This document shows, one piece after another, positions 1-4,965 of a stretch of DNA of 5,747 bases. A program made the translations under genes and the position numbers. Position 1 is the first letter of the stretch; each line of letters begins with the position of its first letter. This DNA comes from Candidatus Altarchaeota archaeon (GTDB taxonomy: Archaea > Altiarchaeota > Altiarchaeia > IMC4 > SCGC-AAA252-I15): positions 1 to 5,747 of the forward strand of contig JAHIYG010000208.1 in NCBI GenBank assembly GCA_018815265.1, read 5' to 3'. The notes under the pieces are model-generated. The model saw only the letters and a list, made by a program, of their open reading frames with translations, made no database searches and had not been told where the DNA came from.

Positions 1-78
1 AGCCTCTACAATCTCCCCAGCGGTCACCTCCTTCAAACCAGCTTTTTCCGCAAGTATCTTCTCAGATATGGTTGGCAT
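1..78 (-). CDS. leuC: 3-isopropylmalate dehydratase large subunit, N-terminal fragment (runs off window)
   Basis: Only the first 26 codons are present, on the minus strand from an ATG at 78; the gene continues beyond base 1. The peptide starts MPTISEKILAEKAGLKEV, which matches the usual start of archaeal aconitase-family large subunits (LeuC/HacA: TI-EKILA-HAG--EV-PGEIV-A). LeuC, with LeuD, isomerises 2-isopropylmalate to 3-isopropylmalate using a 4Fe-4S cluster; in archaea the same enzyme type also handles citramalate and, in methanogens, homocitrate homologues. The ATG lies 14 nt after the leuA stop, so the two genes are almost certainly co-transcribed. No strong ribosome binding site lies in the gap; a GGAG sits in the last leuA codons and a weaker GGT nearer the ATG. 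The catalytic cysteines and the rest of the protein are outside the window, so the LeuC versus HacA choice rests on the neighbouring gene. Confidence 0.8.
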   Translation of the reverse strand, partial: MPTISEKILAEKAGLKEVTAGEIVEA

Positions 79-92
79 TTTCAGTACCTATT

Positions 93-1568
93 TCAACTCC
101 TCATTATTATGTTGTTTAAGCCGTTTAGCATGGCGTCGACTGAAGCCAATACTATGTCTGTGCCTGCTCCTTCGGCTGTGACTATCCTGCCCTTGCTTTT
201 GAGTTTCACAAGTATCCTGACTACCGCGTCTGTGCCGCCTGATACTGCGTCCACATGGTATTCTGTGAGTTCGAATGGGACGTCCTTGACTGCGGATTTT
301 ATGGCGTTTATGGCTGCGTCCACTGGGCCGTCGCCGACACCAGATGCCATGATTGTTTCTCCGTTTTTTTGGAGTTTAACCATTGCATTCGGCGTAACCT
401 TGTTTCCAGCCAACGCAGTCAACTCTATCAAGTGGAGTGGTTTTTCTTTTTTCTGTCCTAGTACGCTTTCGGCTATGGTGTCCAGGTCTACGGACGTGAC
501 CCTCTTGCCTTTGTCGCCTATGAATTTTACCTGGTCAAATACTTGTTTAGCCTGTTCTTCGCCCATTTTGAACCCTGACTCCTCAAGGAGTTTCTTCACA
601 GCCTTGAAGCCAACGTGTTTACCTAGTACGAACCTTCTTTTGCCGCCTACAATCTCTGGCTTTATCGGCTCATAAGTGCTTGGCTTCTTTAATATGCCGT
701 CTACGTGGATTCCCGCCTCGTGCGTGAAAGCATTCTCGCCGACTATCGCCTTGTTGGGTGGCACAGGTATGCCTGTGAGTTTCTCGACAAGCTTGGAAAG
801 CCTCGTCAACCCCTCTATTCGCAGGTTGAATTTGTGGCCGGTAGTCAGCCTCAACGCCACCGCCACCTCCTCGAGTGATGTGTTTCCTGCGCGCTCTCCC
901 AGCCCGTTGACTGCGACGTCCACGCATCTTGCGCCTGCCTTGACAGCAGTTAATGTGTTTGCCGTTCCCATTCCGAAGTCGTCGTGACAGTGGACCCCCA
1001 CCGGAACCTTAGCGTGTTTGGTAACTTTCTCAAATAGTTTCGCAGTCATCTCAGGCGTGAGTACTCCGACTGTGTCTGCTACTGTGAACCTGTCAGCTCC
1101 AGCCTGTTCTGCAGTCTTGAGCACTTTAACCAAGAAGTCATGGTCTGTCCTTGAACCGTCTTCACAGCATAGGTCCACCTTTGCACCGTGTTCTTTTATG
1201 TATCGTGTGAGTTCAGTGACTTTAGACAATACTTCTTCTTGAGTGCTTTTTAGCTTCCATTTGATGTGTAGGTCAGAGGTTGGTGCGACCAAAAACACTG
1301 AATCCACTTCACATGCTAGGGCTTGGTCTACGTCGTTTTTCAGTATTCTCGCGAAACTCGAGACTTCCGCCTTCAATCCTTCCTTAGCTATCGCCTTTAT
1401 GGATTCGCGTTCTCCATCGCTGACGCATGCTGCACCTGCCTCTATGATGTCTATGCCCAGATTATCCAGGGCTTTCGCTATCTTTAGCTTGTCTTCCGCA
1501 TTAAGCGATACTCCAGGGGTTTGCTCCCCATCCCGTAATGTAGTGTCCAAAAACAATACTTTAGCCAT
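93..1568 (-). CDS. leuA: 2-isopropylmalate synthase / (R)-citramalate synthase, archaeal type
   Basis: The 491-residue protein condenses acetyl-CoA with a 2-oxoacid: 2-oxoisovalerate in leucine synthesis (LeuA) or pyruvate in the citramalate route to isoleucine (CimA). The N-terminal TIM barrel (about 1-270) has the first HMGL signature LRDGEQTPGV (11-20, catalytic R12, metal ligand D13), the metal ligands in HCHDDFG (H193, H195) and the second signature NGLGERAGNTSLEE (221-234, N229). A linker region with THEAGIHVDG (282-291) follows, then a C-terminal LeuA allosteric dimer domain (about 378-490) with GDGPVDAAINAI and GGTDAVV, usually the site of feedback inhibition by Leu or Ile. The length equals my recollection of Methanocaldococcus CimA, and much of the sequence resembles it, so CimA is a real alternative; I cannot settle the substrate by eye. 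The ATG is preceded by TGAGGTAAAAAC, a good ribosome binding site. leuC follows at 14 nt. A likely attenuator leader lies upstream. Confidence 0.93.
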   Translation of the reverse strand: MAKVLFLDTTLRDGEQTPGVSLNAEDKLKIAKALDNLGIDIIEAGAACVSDGERESIKAIAKEGLKAEVSSFARILKNDVDQALACEVDSVFLVAPTSDLHIKWKLKSTQEEVLSKVTELTRYIKEHGAKVDLCCEDGSRTDHDFLVKVLKTAEQAGADRFTVADTVGVLTPEMTAKLFEKVTKHAKVPVGVHCHDDFGMGTANTLTAVKAGARCVDVAVNGLGERAGNTSLEEVAVALRLTTGHKFNLRIEGLTRLSKLVEKLTGIPVPPNKAIVGENAFTHEAGIHVDGILKKPSTYEPIKPEIVGGKRRFVLGKHVGFKAVKKLLEESGFKMGEEQAKQVFDQVKFIGDKGKRVTSVDLDTIAESVLGQKKEKPLHLIELTALAGNKVTPNAMVKLQKNGETIMASGVGDGPVDAAINAIKSAVKDVPFELTEYHVDAVSGGTDAVVRILVKLKSKGRIVTAEGAGTDIVLASVDAMLNGLNNIIMRS

Positions 1569-1574
1569 GTTTTT

Positions 1575-1579
1575 ACCTC
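1575..1579 (-). promoter_or_regulatory. Ribosome binding site of leuA
   Basis: Reading the minus strand, GAGGT ends six bases before the leuA ATG at 1568 (TGAGGTAAAAACATG). It matches the archaeal anti-Shine-Dalgarno complement GGAGGTGA and supports the chosen start. It implies leuA is translated from a real 5' UTR, unlike the leader ORF upstream. Confidence 0.7.
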
Positions 1580-1618
1580 ATGAATTTGTTTTACAAGTTT
1601 TTATGCTTGCTAGACCTC

Positions 1619-1626
1619 AAAAAAAA
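1619..1626 (-). terminator. T8 tract in the leuA leader, possible conditional terminator
   Basis: On the minus strand the leader reads CCTATTTTTTTTGAGG, with eight uninterrupted T. Archaeal RNA polymerase pauses and terminates at T-runs with or without a hairpin. The tract lies between the leader hairpin (1672-1695) and the leuA start, 51 nt before the ATG, where an attenuator's terminator would sit. No strong hairpin directly precedes it; only short pairings (for example GGT with ACC around 1627-1641) are seen. Its role is inferred. Confidence 0.35.
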
Positions 1627-1671
1627 TAGGTTGACAAAGACCAAGCAGTTAATCCCTTGAATGTATAGATT

Positions 1672-1695
1672 TAGTTGGAGCCTAAGCTCCAATTA
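1672..1695 (-). promoter_or_regulatory. Leader hairpin enclosing the stop codon of the branched-chain leader ORF
   Basis: Minus-strand RNA forms a stem of TAATTGGAGC with GCTCCAACTA around a four-base loop TTAG. Seven pairs next to the loop are perfect; the next is a mismatch on this strand (a G-T wobble if read on the other), followed by two more pairs. The loop contains the TAG stop of the 20-codon leader ORF, and the 5' arm holds its last Ile, Gly and Ala codons. A ribosome ending at this stop would cover both arms, whereas one stalled on the Leu codons further up would leave the stem free to form. That is the logic of translation-dependent attenuation; an operator for a protein regulator is the main alternative because the sequence is palindromic in DNA. 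Confidence 0.55.
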
Positions 1696-1744
1696 TAATG
1701 GCGATAATGGTACTCAACAACAAAAACCTTGTAAACTGAGCCAT
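1682..1744 (-). CDS. Putative leuA leader peptide rich in Leu and Ile (leaderless)
   Basis: A 20-codon ORF reads MAQFTRFLLLSTIIAIIIGA. Three consecutive Leu codons (TTG, 1715-1723) and five Ile codons (1703-1708 and 1691-1699) make 8 of 20 residues branched-chain, directly upstream of the branched-chain biosynthesis gene leuA. There is no ribosome binding site before its ATG, but a TATA-like element (GTTTTTATAG) is centred about 27-28 nt upstream, which would put transcription start at the ATG and make it leaderless. Its stop lies in the loop of a strong hairpin, and a T8 tract follows before leuA. By analogy with the bacterial leu and ilv leader peptides it would act in cis by letting ribosome position report charged tRNA-Leu/Ile supply. 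The alternative is chance: AT-rich DNA favours Ile, Leu and Phe codons, and the peptide could also be a small membrane protein. A second weak hairpin (about 1713-1740) lies inside the ORF. Confidence 0.42.
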   Translation of the reverse strand: MAQFTRFLLLSTIIAIIIGA

Positions 1745-1768
1745 CAAATAACAAATAGGATGAAACAA

Positions 1769-1778
1769 CTATAAAAAC
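1769..1778 (-). promoter_or_regulatory. TATA-like box for the leu operon leader
   Basis: The minus strand reads GTTTTTATAG. The TATA core (about 1770-1775) is centred 27-28 nt before the ATG of the leader ORF at 1744, the spacing expected between an archaeal TBP site and the transcription start. It would produce a transcript of about 175 nt before leuA. No clear purine-rich BRE precedes it, which lowers confidence. Confidence 0.4.
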
Positions 1779-1889
1779 AAAATACCAGTGGAAAAAGGGG
1801 GATAACACACTCATTCCAGGTTAACGAGAAAGTATTTGCTTTCCGTAAAAAAACGTACAGATTATTAAGTGGATATGGACGAGATATTG
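1779..1889. other. Intergenic stretch with no recognised gene
   Basis: Together with the leader elements and the doubtful micro-ORF this completes the 447-base gap between leuA and the cold-shock gene. I checked both strands for tRNA-like arms, repeats and coding frames and saw nothing I can support between the leader promoter and the micro-ORF. A T7 run at 1902-1908 on the plus strand follows no plus-strand gene. Confidence 0.5.
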
Positions 1890-1970
1890 TTAGTAGGTTC
1901 GTTTTTTTGAGGGTTCTTTTCTCTTGGCTGTTTGGGTCCTGCGTTTTCTTTTGTTTACTTTTGAAGTCAT
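1890..1970 (-). CDS. Doubtful lysine/arginine-rich micro-ORF (26 aa)
   Basis: An ATG-to-TAA frame of 26 codons begins MTSKVNKRKRRTQTAKRK and ends KKRTY; 12 of 26 residues are Lys or Arg, with no hydrophobic core. It lies on the same strand as the cold-shock gene and starts 45 nt after its stop, just beyond the T10 terminator. Such peptides recall tiny RNA-binding ribosomal proteins, but I recognise no family, and it does not match L39e or L41e as I know them. Against it: no ribosome binding site, no TATA box at a useful distance, a terminator between it and the cold-shock gene, and a purine-rich strand that would give Lys/Arg codons by composition alone. Confidence 0.2.
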   Translation of the reverse strand: MTSKVNKRKRRTQTAKRKEPSKKRTY

Positions 1971-1979
1971 TTTAGGTTT

Positions 1980-2010
1980 AAAAAAAAAAGTTTGTGGGGT
2001 TTTACCCCCA
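1980..2010 (-). terminator. Hairpin plus T10 terminator of the cold-shock gene
   Basis: Just after the cold-shock stop codon the minus strand reads TGGGGGTAAAACCCCA, a five-pair GC stem with a six-base loop (UGGGG with CCCCA, 1995-2010), then CAAAC and ten T (1980-1989). This looks like a bacterial-style intrinsic terminator; in archaea the T-run alone should be enough. It gives the cold-shock gene a short monocistronic transcript. Confidence 0.7.
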
Positions 2011-2015
2011 TGTTT

Positions 2016-2210
2016 TTAGATTAATCTCACATTCTCTGCTTTTGGCCCGCGTTCGCCTTCGACTATGTCGAATGAAACTTTGTCTCCTTCCTTGATGTTG
2101 ATGTTGTCTTTCAAACCAGTTCCGTGGACAAAATATTCCTTGCCGTCGTCTGCGGTTATGAACCCGAAGTTTTTAGCGTTGTTGAAGAACTTTACTGTTC
2201 CGTCTGTCAT
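2016..2210 (-). CDS. Cold-shock domain protein (CspA family)
   Basis: The 64-residue protein is a single cold-shock domain, an OB-fold that binds single-stranded RNA and DNA in the cytoplasm and loosens RNA secondary structure. It begins MTDGTVKFFNNAKNFGFIT, with the typical G-VK-FN start. RNP1 is KNFGFIT (13-19), with N14 where most bacterial members have Gly, and RNP2 is YFVHG (26-30), where bacteria usually have VFVHF. The C-terminal strand GDKVSFDIVEGERGPKAENV is standard and the length is complete. The start is fixed by GGAGGTGA five bases upstream. Csp genes are patchily distributed in archaea and are often regarded as acquired from bacteria. The gene is flanked by its own TATA-like box and a hairpin-T10 terminator, so it is probably transcribed alone. 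Cold induction is known for some family members but cannot be shown from sequence. Confidence 0.93.
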   Translation of the reverse strand: MTDGTVKFFNNAKNFGFITADDGKEYFVHGTGLKDNINIKEGDKVSFDIVEGERGPKAENVRLI

Positions 2211-2215
2211 TTTTT

Positions 2216-2223
2216 CACCTCCA
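2216..2223 (-). promoter_or_regulatory. Strong ribosome binding site of the cold-shock gene
   Basis: The minus strand reads GGAGGTGAAAAAATG, so all eight bases of GGAGGTGA can pair with the 16S rRNA 3' end, with a five-base spacer. It is the best Shine-Dalgarno match in the window and suggests high expression. Confidence 0.8.
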
Positions 2224-2249
2224 TATAATATTTAAGTTTTTTGCGTAGT

Positions 2250-2259
2250 AGTATAAGCC
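2250..2259 (-). promoter_or_regulatory. TATA-like box of the cold-shock gene
   Basis: The minus strand has GGCTTATACTAC (CTTATAC core) about 45 nt before the ATG. Transcription would start near 2228, leaving a short leader just long enough for the Shine-Dalgarno site. A second AT-rich stretch, AAATATTATATGG (2222-2234), is too close to the start codon to be the TBP site. Confidence 0.45.
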
Positions 2260-2278
2260 GGCTAAGTTTTGTTTAGCC
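2260..2278. repeat. Inverted repeat next to the cold-shock promoter
   Basis: GGCTAA and TTAGCC form a perfect 6-bp inverted repeat around a seven-base spacer, directly upstream of the TATA-like box of the cold-shock gene on the minus strand. The position, overlapping where BRE and activator contacts would be, suits a binding site for a dimeric regulator. It could be chance at this length. Confidence 0.35.
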
Positions 2279-2594
2279 CTCGTATGCAGGAGAATAAAAC
2301 TTTAGAGAATTACTCAAAACCACAAACAAATGTTACTTATATCTGTTATGTTTACGGAGTATGAGGATAAAAGCTGATTTTTCGCCTTTATTCTATCTTA
2401 AGCAGGCATTTTCGCTTATATGGGTGTAGGTTAATGTCTTATTGCAGGTTTTGTGTTTACGCCAGTATTAGGGTATAGTTTATTATTTTGTGAAATCTGG
2501 TGGGCTATACGGATTTAGACGGAAAAACAGGCCTAATCTGTTTTCGGTGAGAGATTTACTGGTTGGTTTGTCAAGTTCTCCCGTGGGAGGTACA
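2279..2594 (+). promoter_or_regulatory. Gene-free stretch with candidate methyltransferase promoters
   Basis: This region separates the divergent cold-shock and methyltransferase genes. Two TATA-like elements face the methyltransferase: GCTTATATGG (2414-2423), the better match, and GGTATAGTTTATT (2473-2485), which would give a leader of about 90 nt before the 2595 start. I see no RNA gene or repeat. Tiny frames such as 2284-2364 (26 codons) have no ribosome binding site or family resemblance. Confidence 0.35.
2585..2591 (+). promoter_or_regulatory. Ribosome binding site deciding the methyltransferase start
   Basis: GGGAGGT lies three bases before ATG 2595. No comparable site precedes the GTG at 2490. 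It is the main reason for shortening the frame to 244 residues. Confidence 0.6.
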
Positions 2595-3329
2595 ATGAAA
2601 GAGGATAGGACATACATTGGGTTGATGGATGTTTTGGCTGCTAATTTTGATGTGATGTATGGATCAGGGATTAGAGGCCATGAGATGACATTGTTTGAGA
2701 TGCATCTGCCTAAGCCTCCCGCCAGGGTGCTTGACGTTGGTTGCGGTACTGGAAGGCTTCTGCCGTGGTTAAGCCATATGGGCTATTCTGTCGTTGGTTT
2801 AGAGCCTTCCATGGAGATGGATAAGATGTGTAAAAGGCGAATTAAGGATGATAGCCTTGAGTCTGTTTACTCTGAGAAGACAGAGTTTCTAAATTCACAA
2901 CTAGAGAGTGAATCGTTTGATGCTGTTTTGATGTTGGGAAATCTTCTGGGGAGTATTGAATCCCGGGGCATCACCCAGAATTTCTTGAGGGAGGCAAAAA
3001 GGCTGTTGGTACCTGACGGCGTATTTCTTGTTGATGCATCAAACATTATGTACTGCGGCAGCATTTTGAAGTGTTATCAGAGTATGGCACGCCACCATAT
3101 GAGGTTCGGCGACACGGTCGAGACTGTAGCTGTCAAAGGCAGGGATTACCGTTTTTTCAACCATTTTTTCAATGTTTGGGATTTGAGCAGGCGGCTTTCA
3201 GGGATGGGGTTTGAAGTCAGGGGAGTATACGGTGCCGACTCCATTTACAAAAATGGAAAACTAGTTTGTGGGGCCAGAAAATATTTTATGAATCCTTTCT
3301 TTATTGCTGCATTCAACAGCCCATATTAA
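2595..3329 (+). CDS. Class I SAM-dependent methyltransferase, substrate unknown
   Basis: From ATG 2595 the protein has 244 residues. Motif I, VLDVGCGTGRLLPWLS (45-60), is the glycine-rich S-adenosylmethionine loop; the acidic residue ending strand 2 is E70 in VVGLEPS; FDAVLMLGNLLGSI (108-121) is the strand 4 region, and LREAKRLLVPDGVFLVDASN (131-150) is the helix and strand 5 that follow. The family transfers methyl groups to small molecules, proteins or RNA; nothing here fixes the target. The C-terminal third has an aromatic stretch YRFFNHFFNVWDLSRRL and then the usual GF-V-GVYG ending. A GTG frame opens at 2490 and would add 35 residues, but that extension does not look like the family, and GGGAGGT sits just before 2595 (spacer 3-5 nt, slightly short), so I prefer the internal start. 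The four-Cys gene follows 83 nt later with its own apparent promoter. Confidence 0.82.
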   Translation: MKEDRTYIGLMDVLAANFDVMYGSGIRGHEMTLFEMHLPKPPARVLDVGCGTGRLLPWLSHMGYSVVGLEPSMEMDKMCKRRIKDDSLESVYSEKTEFLNSQLESESFDAVLMLGNLLGSIESRGITQNFLREAKRLLVPDGVFLVDASNIMYCGSILKCYQSMARHHMRFGDTVETVAVKGRDYRFFNHFFNVWDLSRRLSGMGFEVRGVYGADSIYKNGKLVCGARKYFMNPFFIAAFNSPY

Positions 3330-3363
3330 CTTGCGCCATAGTTACAAGGAAAAGATAAGGACA

Positions 3364-3377
3364 TCATTATAATACAT
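3364..3377 (+). promoter_or_regulatory. TATA-like box of the four-Cys gene
   Basis: CATTATAATACATG is an AT-rich TATA-like element centred about 43 nt before ATG 3413. A start of transcription near 3396 would leave a leader of about 17 nt holding GGTGAT (3400-3405). Confidence 0.4.
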
Positions 3378-3412
3378 GGAATACCATACATTTTAAGTCG
3401 GTGATTTAGAGT

Positions 3413-3562
3413 ATGTCTAAACAGTGTCCGTTTATGGGTGGCAAAGAGTGTAGCGAAGTTAAGTGTATGTTTTGGACTGGAGATACAAGCCACAGAGTCG
3501 ATGGAATGCTGGTAGCCAATGAGCCGGAATGCGCCATAATGAAGGCAATGGCAAAAATCTGA
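3413..3562 (+). CDS. Small four-cysteine protein, probable metal binder (49 aa)
   Basis: The frame encodes 49 residues starting MSKQCPFMGGKECSEVKCMF and ending in TGA at 3560-3562. Cysteines at 5, 13, 18 and 40 follow CPF-x2-G-x2-C-x4-C-x2-W, then a final Cys before a hydrophobic helix (AIMKAMAKI). This spacing recurs, from memory, in short unannotated archaeal and bacterial proteins that may bind Zn or an Fe-S cluster through the four Cys; I cannot name a characterised family. GGTGAT at 3400-3405 is a good archaeal ribosome binding site seven bases before the ATG, which strongly supports translation. It lies 83 nt after the methyltransferase gene on the same strand, and its end faces the helicase gene with only 10 bases between the stops. 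It is shorter than most gene finders' limit and is easily missed. Confidence 0.72.
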   Translation: MSKQCPFMGGKECSEVKCMFWTGDTSHRVDGMLVANEPECAIMKAMAKI

Positions 3563-3572
3563 TGAATCCAAG

Positions 3573-4856
3573 TTAACGGTATGTCTGTCTGCGTGGCCTT
3601 CTATGTGCCGTCTTTTTTTGCGGATACTTTCTTTGTCTTCCCCCGTGTTGCTGTGGTTTGGACATGCCCCGTGGAGGTCTTCTAGCACCCCTTCCTGTTG
3701 CGTTCATGGCTTCGTGACTGTGGTAAGGATGGTCTACAACGACCCTAATCTGCTGTCGTATGTGCCGTTCTATGTCCCTTAAGCAATCGCGTTCTTGTGC
3801 TTCACAGAAGGATATTGCAACTCCGGATGCTCCTGCCCTGGCTGTTCGCCCTATCCTGTGGACGTAGCTGTCGGGTTCATCTGGCATTTCGTAGTTGATG
3901 ACGTGTGTGATGTTGTCGACGTCTATGCCCCTTGCAGCTATGTCTGTGGCAACCAACACAGGTGTGCGTCCGGTCTTAAATGCTTTTAGTGCCTGCGTTC
4001 GGGCTGACTGGCTTTTGTTGCCGTGTATGGCCTGTGCAGGTATGTGTTCTTTGGTTAGGTTTAATGCAACCTTGTTGGCTACGTGTTTGGTTCTTGTGAA
4101 AACCAATGTTTTCTTGGTTGCCTTGTCTTTGAGGATTTTCGAAAGCAGCTTGCCCTTGTCGTAGCGGTCGACGAACATGACTTTCTGGTCTATGAGCTCT
4201 ACTGTGGGGGATTCAGGTGTGACTGACACCTTGACGGGGTTGGTGAGTATAGTATGGGATAAAGAGATTATCTCGCGGGGCATTGTAGCTGAGAAGAATA
4301 GTGATTGTCTTTTAGATGGGAGTTTGGATATTATTTTTCTGATGTCGTGTATGAATCCCATATCCAGCATCCTGTCTGCTTCATCAAGTACGAATATTTC
4401 TATTCCATCAAGCCGGATATAACCTTGGTTTATCAGGTCCAAAAGTCGCCCAGGTGTTGCAATTAGGACGTCAACGCCACGGTGCATCGCATGGACTTGA
4501 TGGTTCTGGCCTACGCCGCCGAATACCACTGCTTGTGTTTGATTCATGTATTTACCATATGTCTTGAAGCTGTCGCCTATCTGGGCAGTAAGCTCCCTGG
4601 TTGGAGCTAGTATGAGGACTCGTGCAGTCCTGCCAGCTGCATGCCTTTTGGCTTCGGCGAGCCGCTGCATTATTGGCAGTGCGAATGCCGCTGTTTTGCC
4701 TGTGCCCGTCTGGGCGACACCCATTAGGTCGCGACCTAAAAGTATGCTTGGAATAGCCTGAACTTGTATTGGAGTGGGTTGAATATATCCTTCATCCTTC
4801 AACGCACGCCTCAAAGGCTCCACAAGCCCGAGACCAACGAAGGTAAGCTCAGTCAT
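3573..4856 (-). CDS. ATP-dependent DEAD-box RNA helicase, RhlE-like
   Basis: The 427-residue protein unwinds or remodels RNA using ATP. All superfamily 2 motifs are intact: Q motif GYIQPTPIQ (23-31), motif I AQTGTGKT (48-55), Ia PTRELT (85-90), Ib TPGR (134-137), II DEAD (158-161), III SAT (189-191), HGNKSQSAR (278-286), V ATDIAARGID (303-312), and VI HRIGRTARAG (333-342). Stretches such as VLDEADRMLDMGFIHDIR and LVFTRTKH-AN closely follow bacterial RhlE rather than the archaeal/eukaryotic eIF4A-like helicases, so transfer from bacteria is likely. After the core comes a basic, Arg/Lys/Gly-rich tail (about 386-427), typical of RhlE and used for nonspecific RNA binding. RhlE-type helicases assist ribosome assembly and RNA decay, often at low temperature. 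The ATG has no Shine-Dalgarno site, but a TATA box about 30 nt upstream suggests a leaderless transcript. It diverges from the PqqD-like gene. Confidence 0.93.
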   Translation of the reverse strand: MTELTFVGLGLVEPLRRALKDEGYIQPTPIQVQAIPSILLGRDLMGVAQTGTGKTAAFALPIMQRLAEAKRHAAGRTARVLILAPTRELTAQIGDSFKTYGKYMNQTQAVVFGGVGQNHQVHAMHRGVDVLIATPGRLLDLINQGYIRLDGIEIFVLDEADRMLDMGFIHDIRKIISKLPSKRQSLFFSATMPREIISLSHTILTNPVKVSVTPESPTVELIDQKVMFVDRYDKGKLLSKILKDKATKKTLVFTRTKHVANKVALNLTKEHIPAQAIHGNKSQSARTQALKAFKTGRTPVLVATDIAARGIDVDNITHVINYEMPDEPDSYVHRIGRTARAGASGVAISFCEAQERDCLRDIERHIRQQIRVVVDHPYHSHEAMNATGRGARRPPRGMSKPQQHGGRQRKYPQKKTAHRRPRRQTYR

Positions 4857-4880
4857 AGTTCAAAAGCTACAGCTTAGGCG

Positions 4881-4890
4881 AATATATACA
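4881..4890 (-). promoter_or_regulatory. TATA box of the helicase gene (leaderless start)
   Basis: The minus strand reads TGTATATATT, the clearest archaeal TATA box in the window. It is centred about 30 nt before the helicase ATG at 4856, so transcription should begin within a few bases of the start codon. No ribosome binding site is present in between, which agrees with leaderless translation. Confidence 0.65.
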
Positions 4891-4920
4891 ACTCACCAGA
4901 GGAGGAATACATTGATTACT

Positions 4921-4948
4921 CATTTAATACGGTGTATTCAATATATCA
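4921..4948 (+). promoter_or_regulatory. Promoter of the PqqD-like/HNH gene pair
   Basis: CAATATATCAT (4939-4949) is a TATA-like box centred about 22 nt before ATG 4966, and CATTTAATAC (4921-4930) is a second candidate centred about 40 nt before it. The first would give an essentially leaderless transcript; the second a leader of about 15 nt with a weak GGT. The region is shared back-to-back with the helicase promoter. Confidence 0.45.
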
Positions 4949-4965
4949 TATCCTAAGTTAGGTCA

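Noticed and set aside
109..1629. Several plus-strand frames across the leuA region (109-675, 255-461, 676-987, 1018-1242, 1243-1629) and a minus-strand frame at 670-927
   Set aside because: They lie inside the intact leuA gene in other frames, have low-complexity Ser/Thr/Val-rich or Arg/Gly-rich composition and show no family resemblance.
1569..2015. Possible tRNA or CRISPR-like repeats in the leuA-csp gap
   Set aside because: There is no TTC-containing T-arm or cloverleaf set of stems and no direct repeats; the palindromic signals are explained by the leader hairpin and the csp terminator.
2284..2364. Plus-strand 26-codon frame starting MQENKTLENY in the csp-methyltransferase gap
   Set aside because: It has no ribosome binding site, no TATA box at a useful distance and no recognisable pattern.
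2490..2594. GTG start giving a 35-residue N-terminal extension of the methyltransferase
   Set aside because: The extension has no family resemblance, no ribosome binding site precedes the GTG, and GGGAGGT sits just before ATG 2595. It cannot be fully excluded.
2867..3064. Minus-strand 65-codon frame inside the methyltransferase
   Set aside because: It is antisense to a gene with clear SAM-binding motifs and has no features of its own.
3326..3688. Minus-strand 120-codon frame overlapping the helicase tail and the four-Cys gene
   Set aside because: It overlaps the helicase C-terminus in another frame and the antisense of the four-Cys gene, and has no recognisable domain.
3795..4761. Plus-strand frames opposite the helicase (3795-3989, 3895-4164, 4177-4422, 4546-4761)
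   Set aside because: They are antisense shadows of the complete DEAD-box gene and lack start signals or domains.
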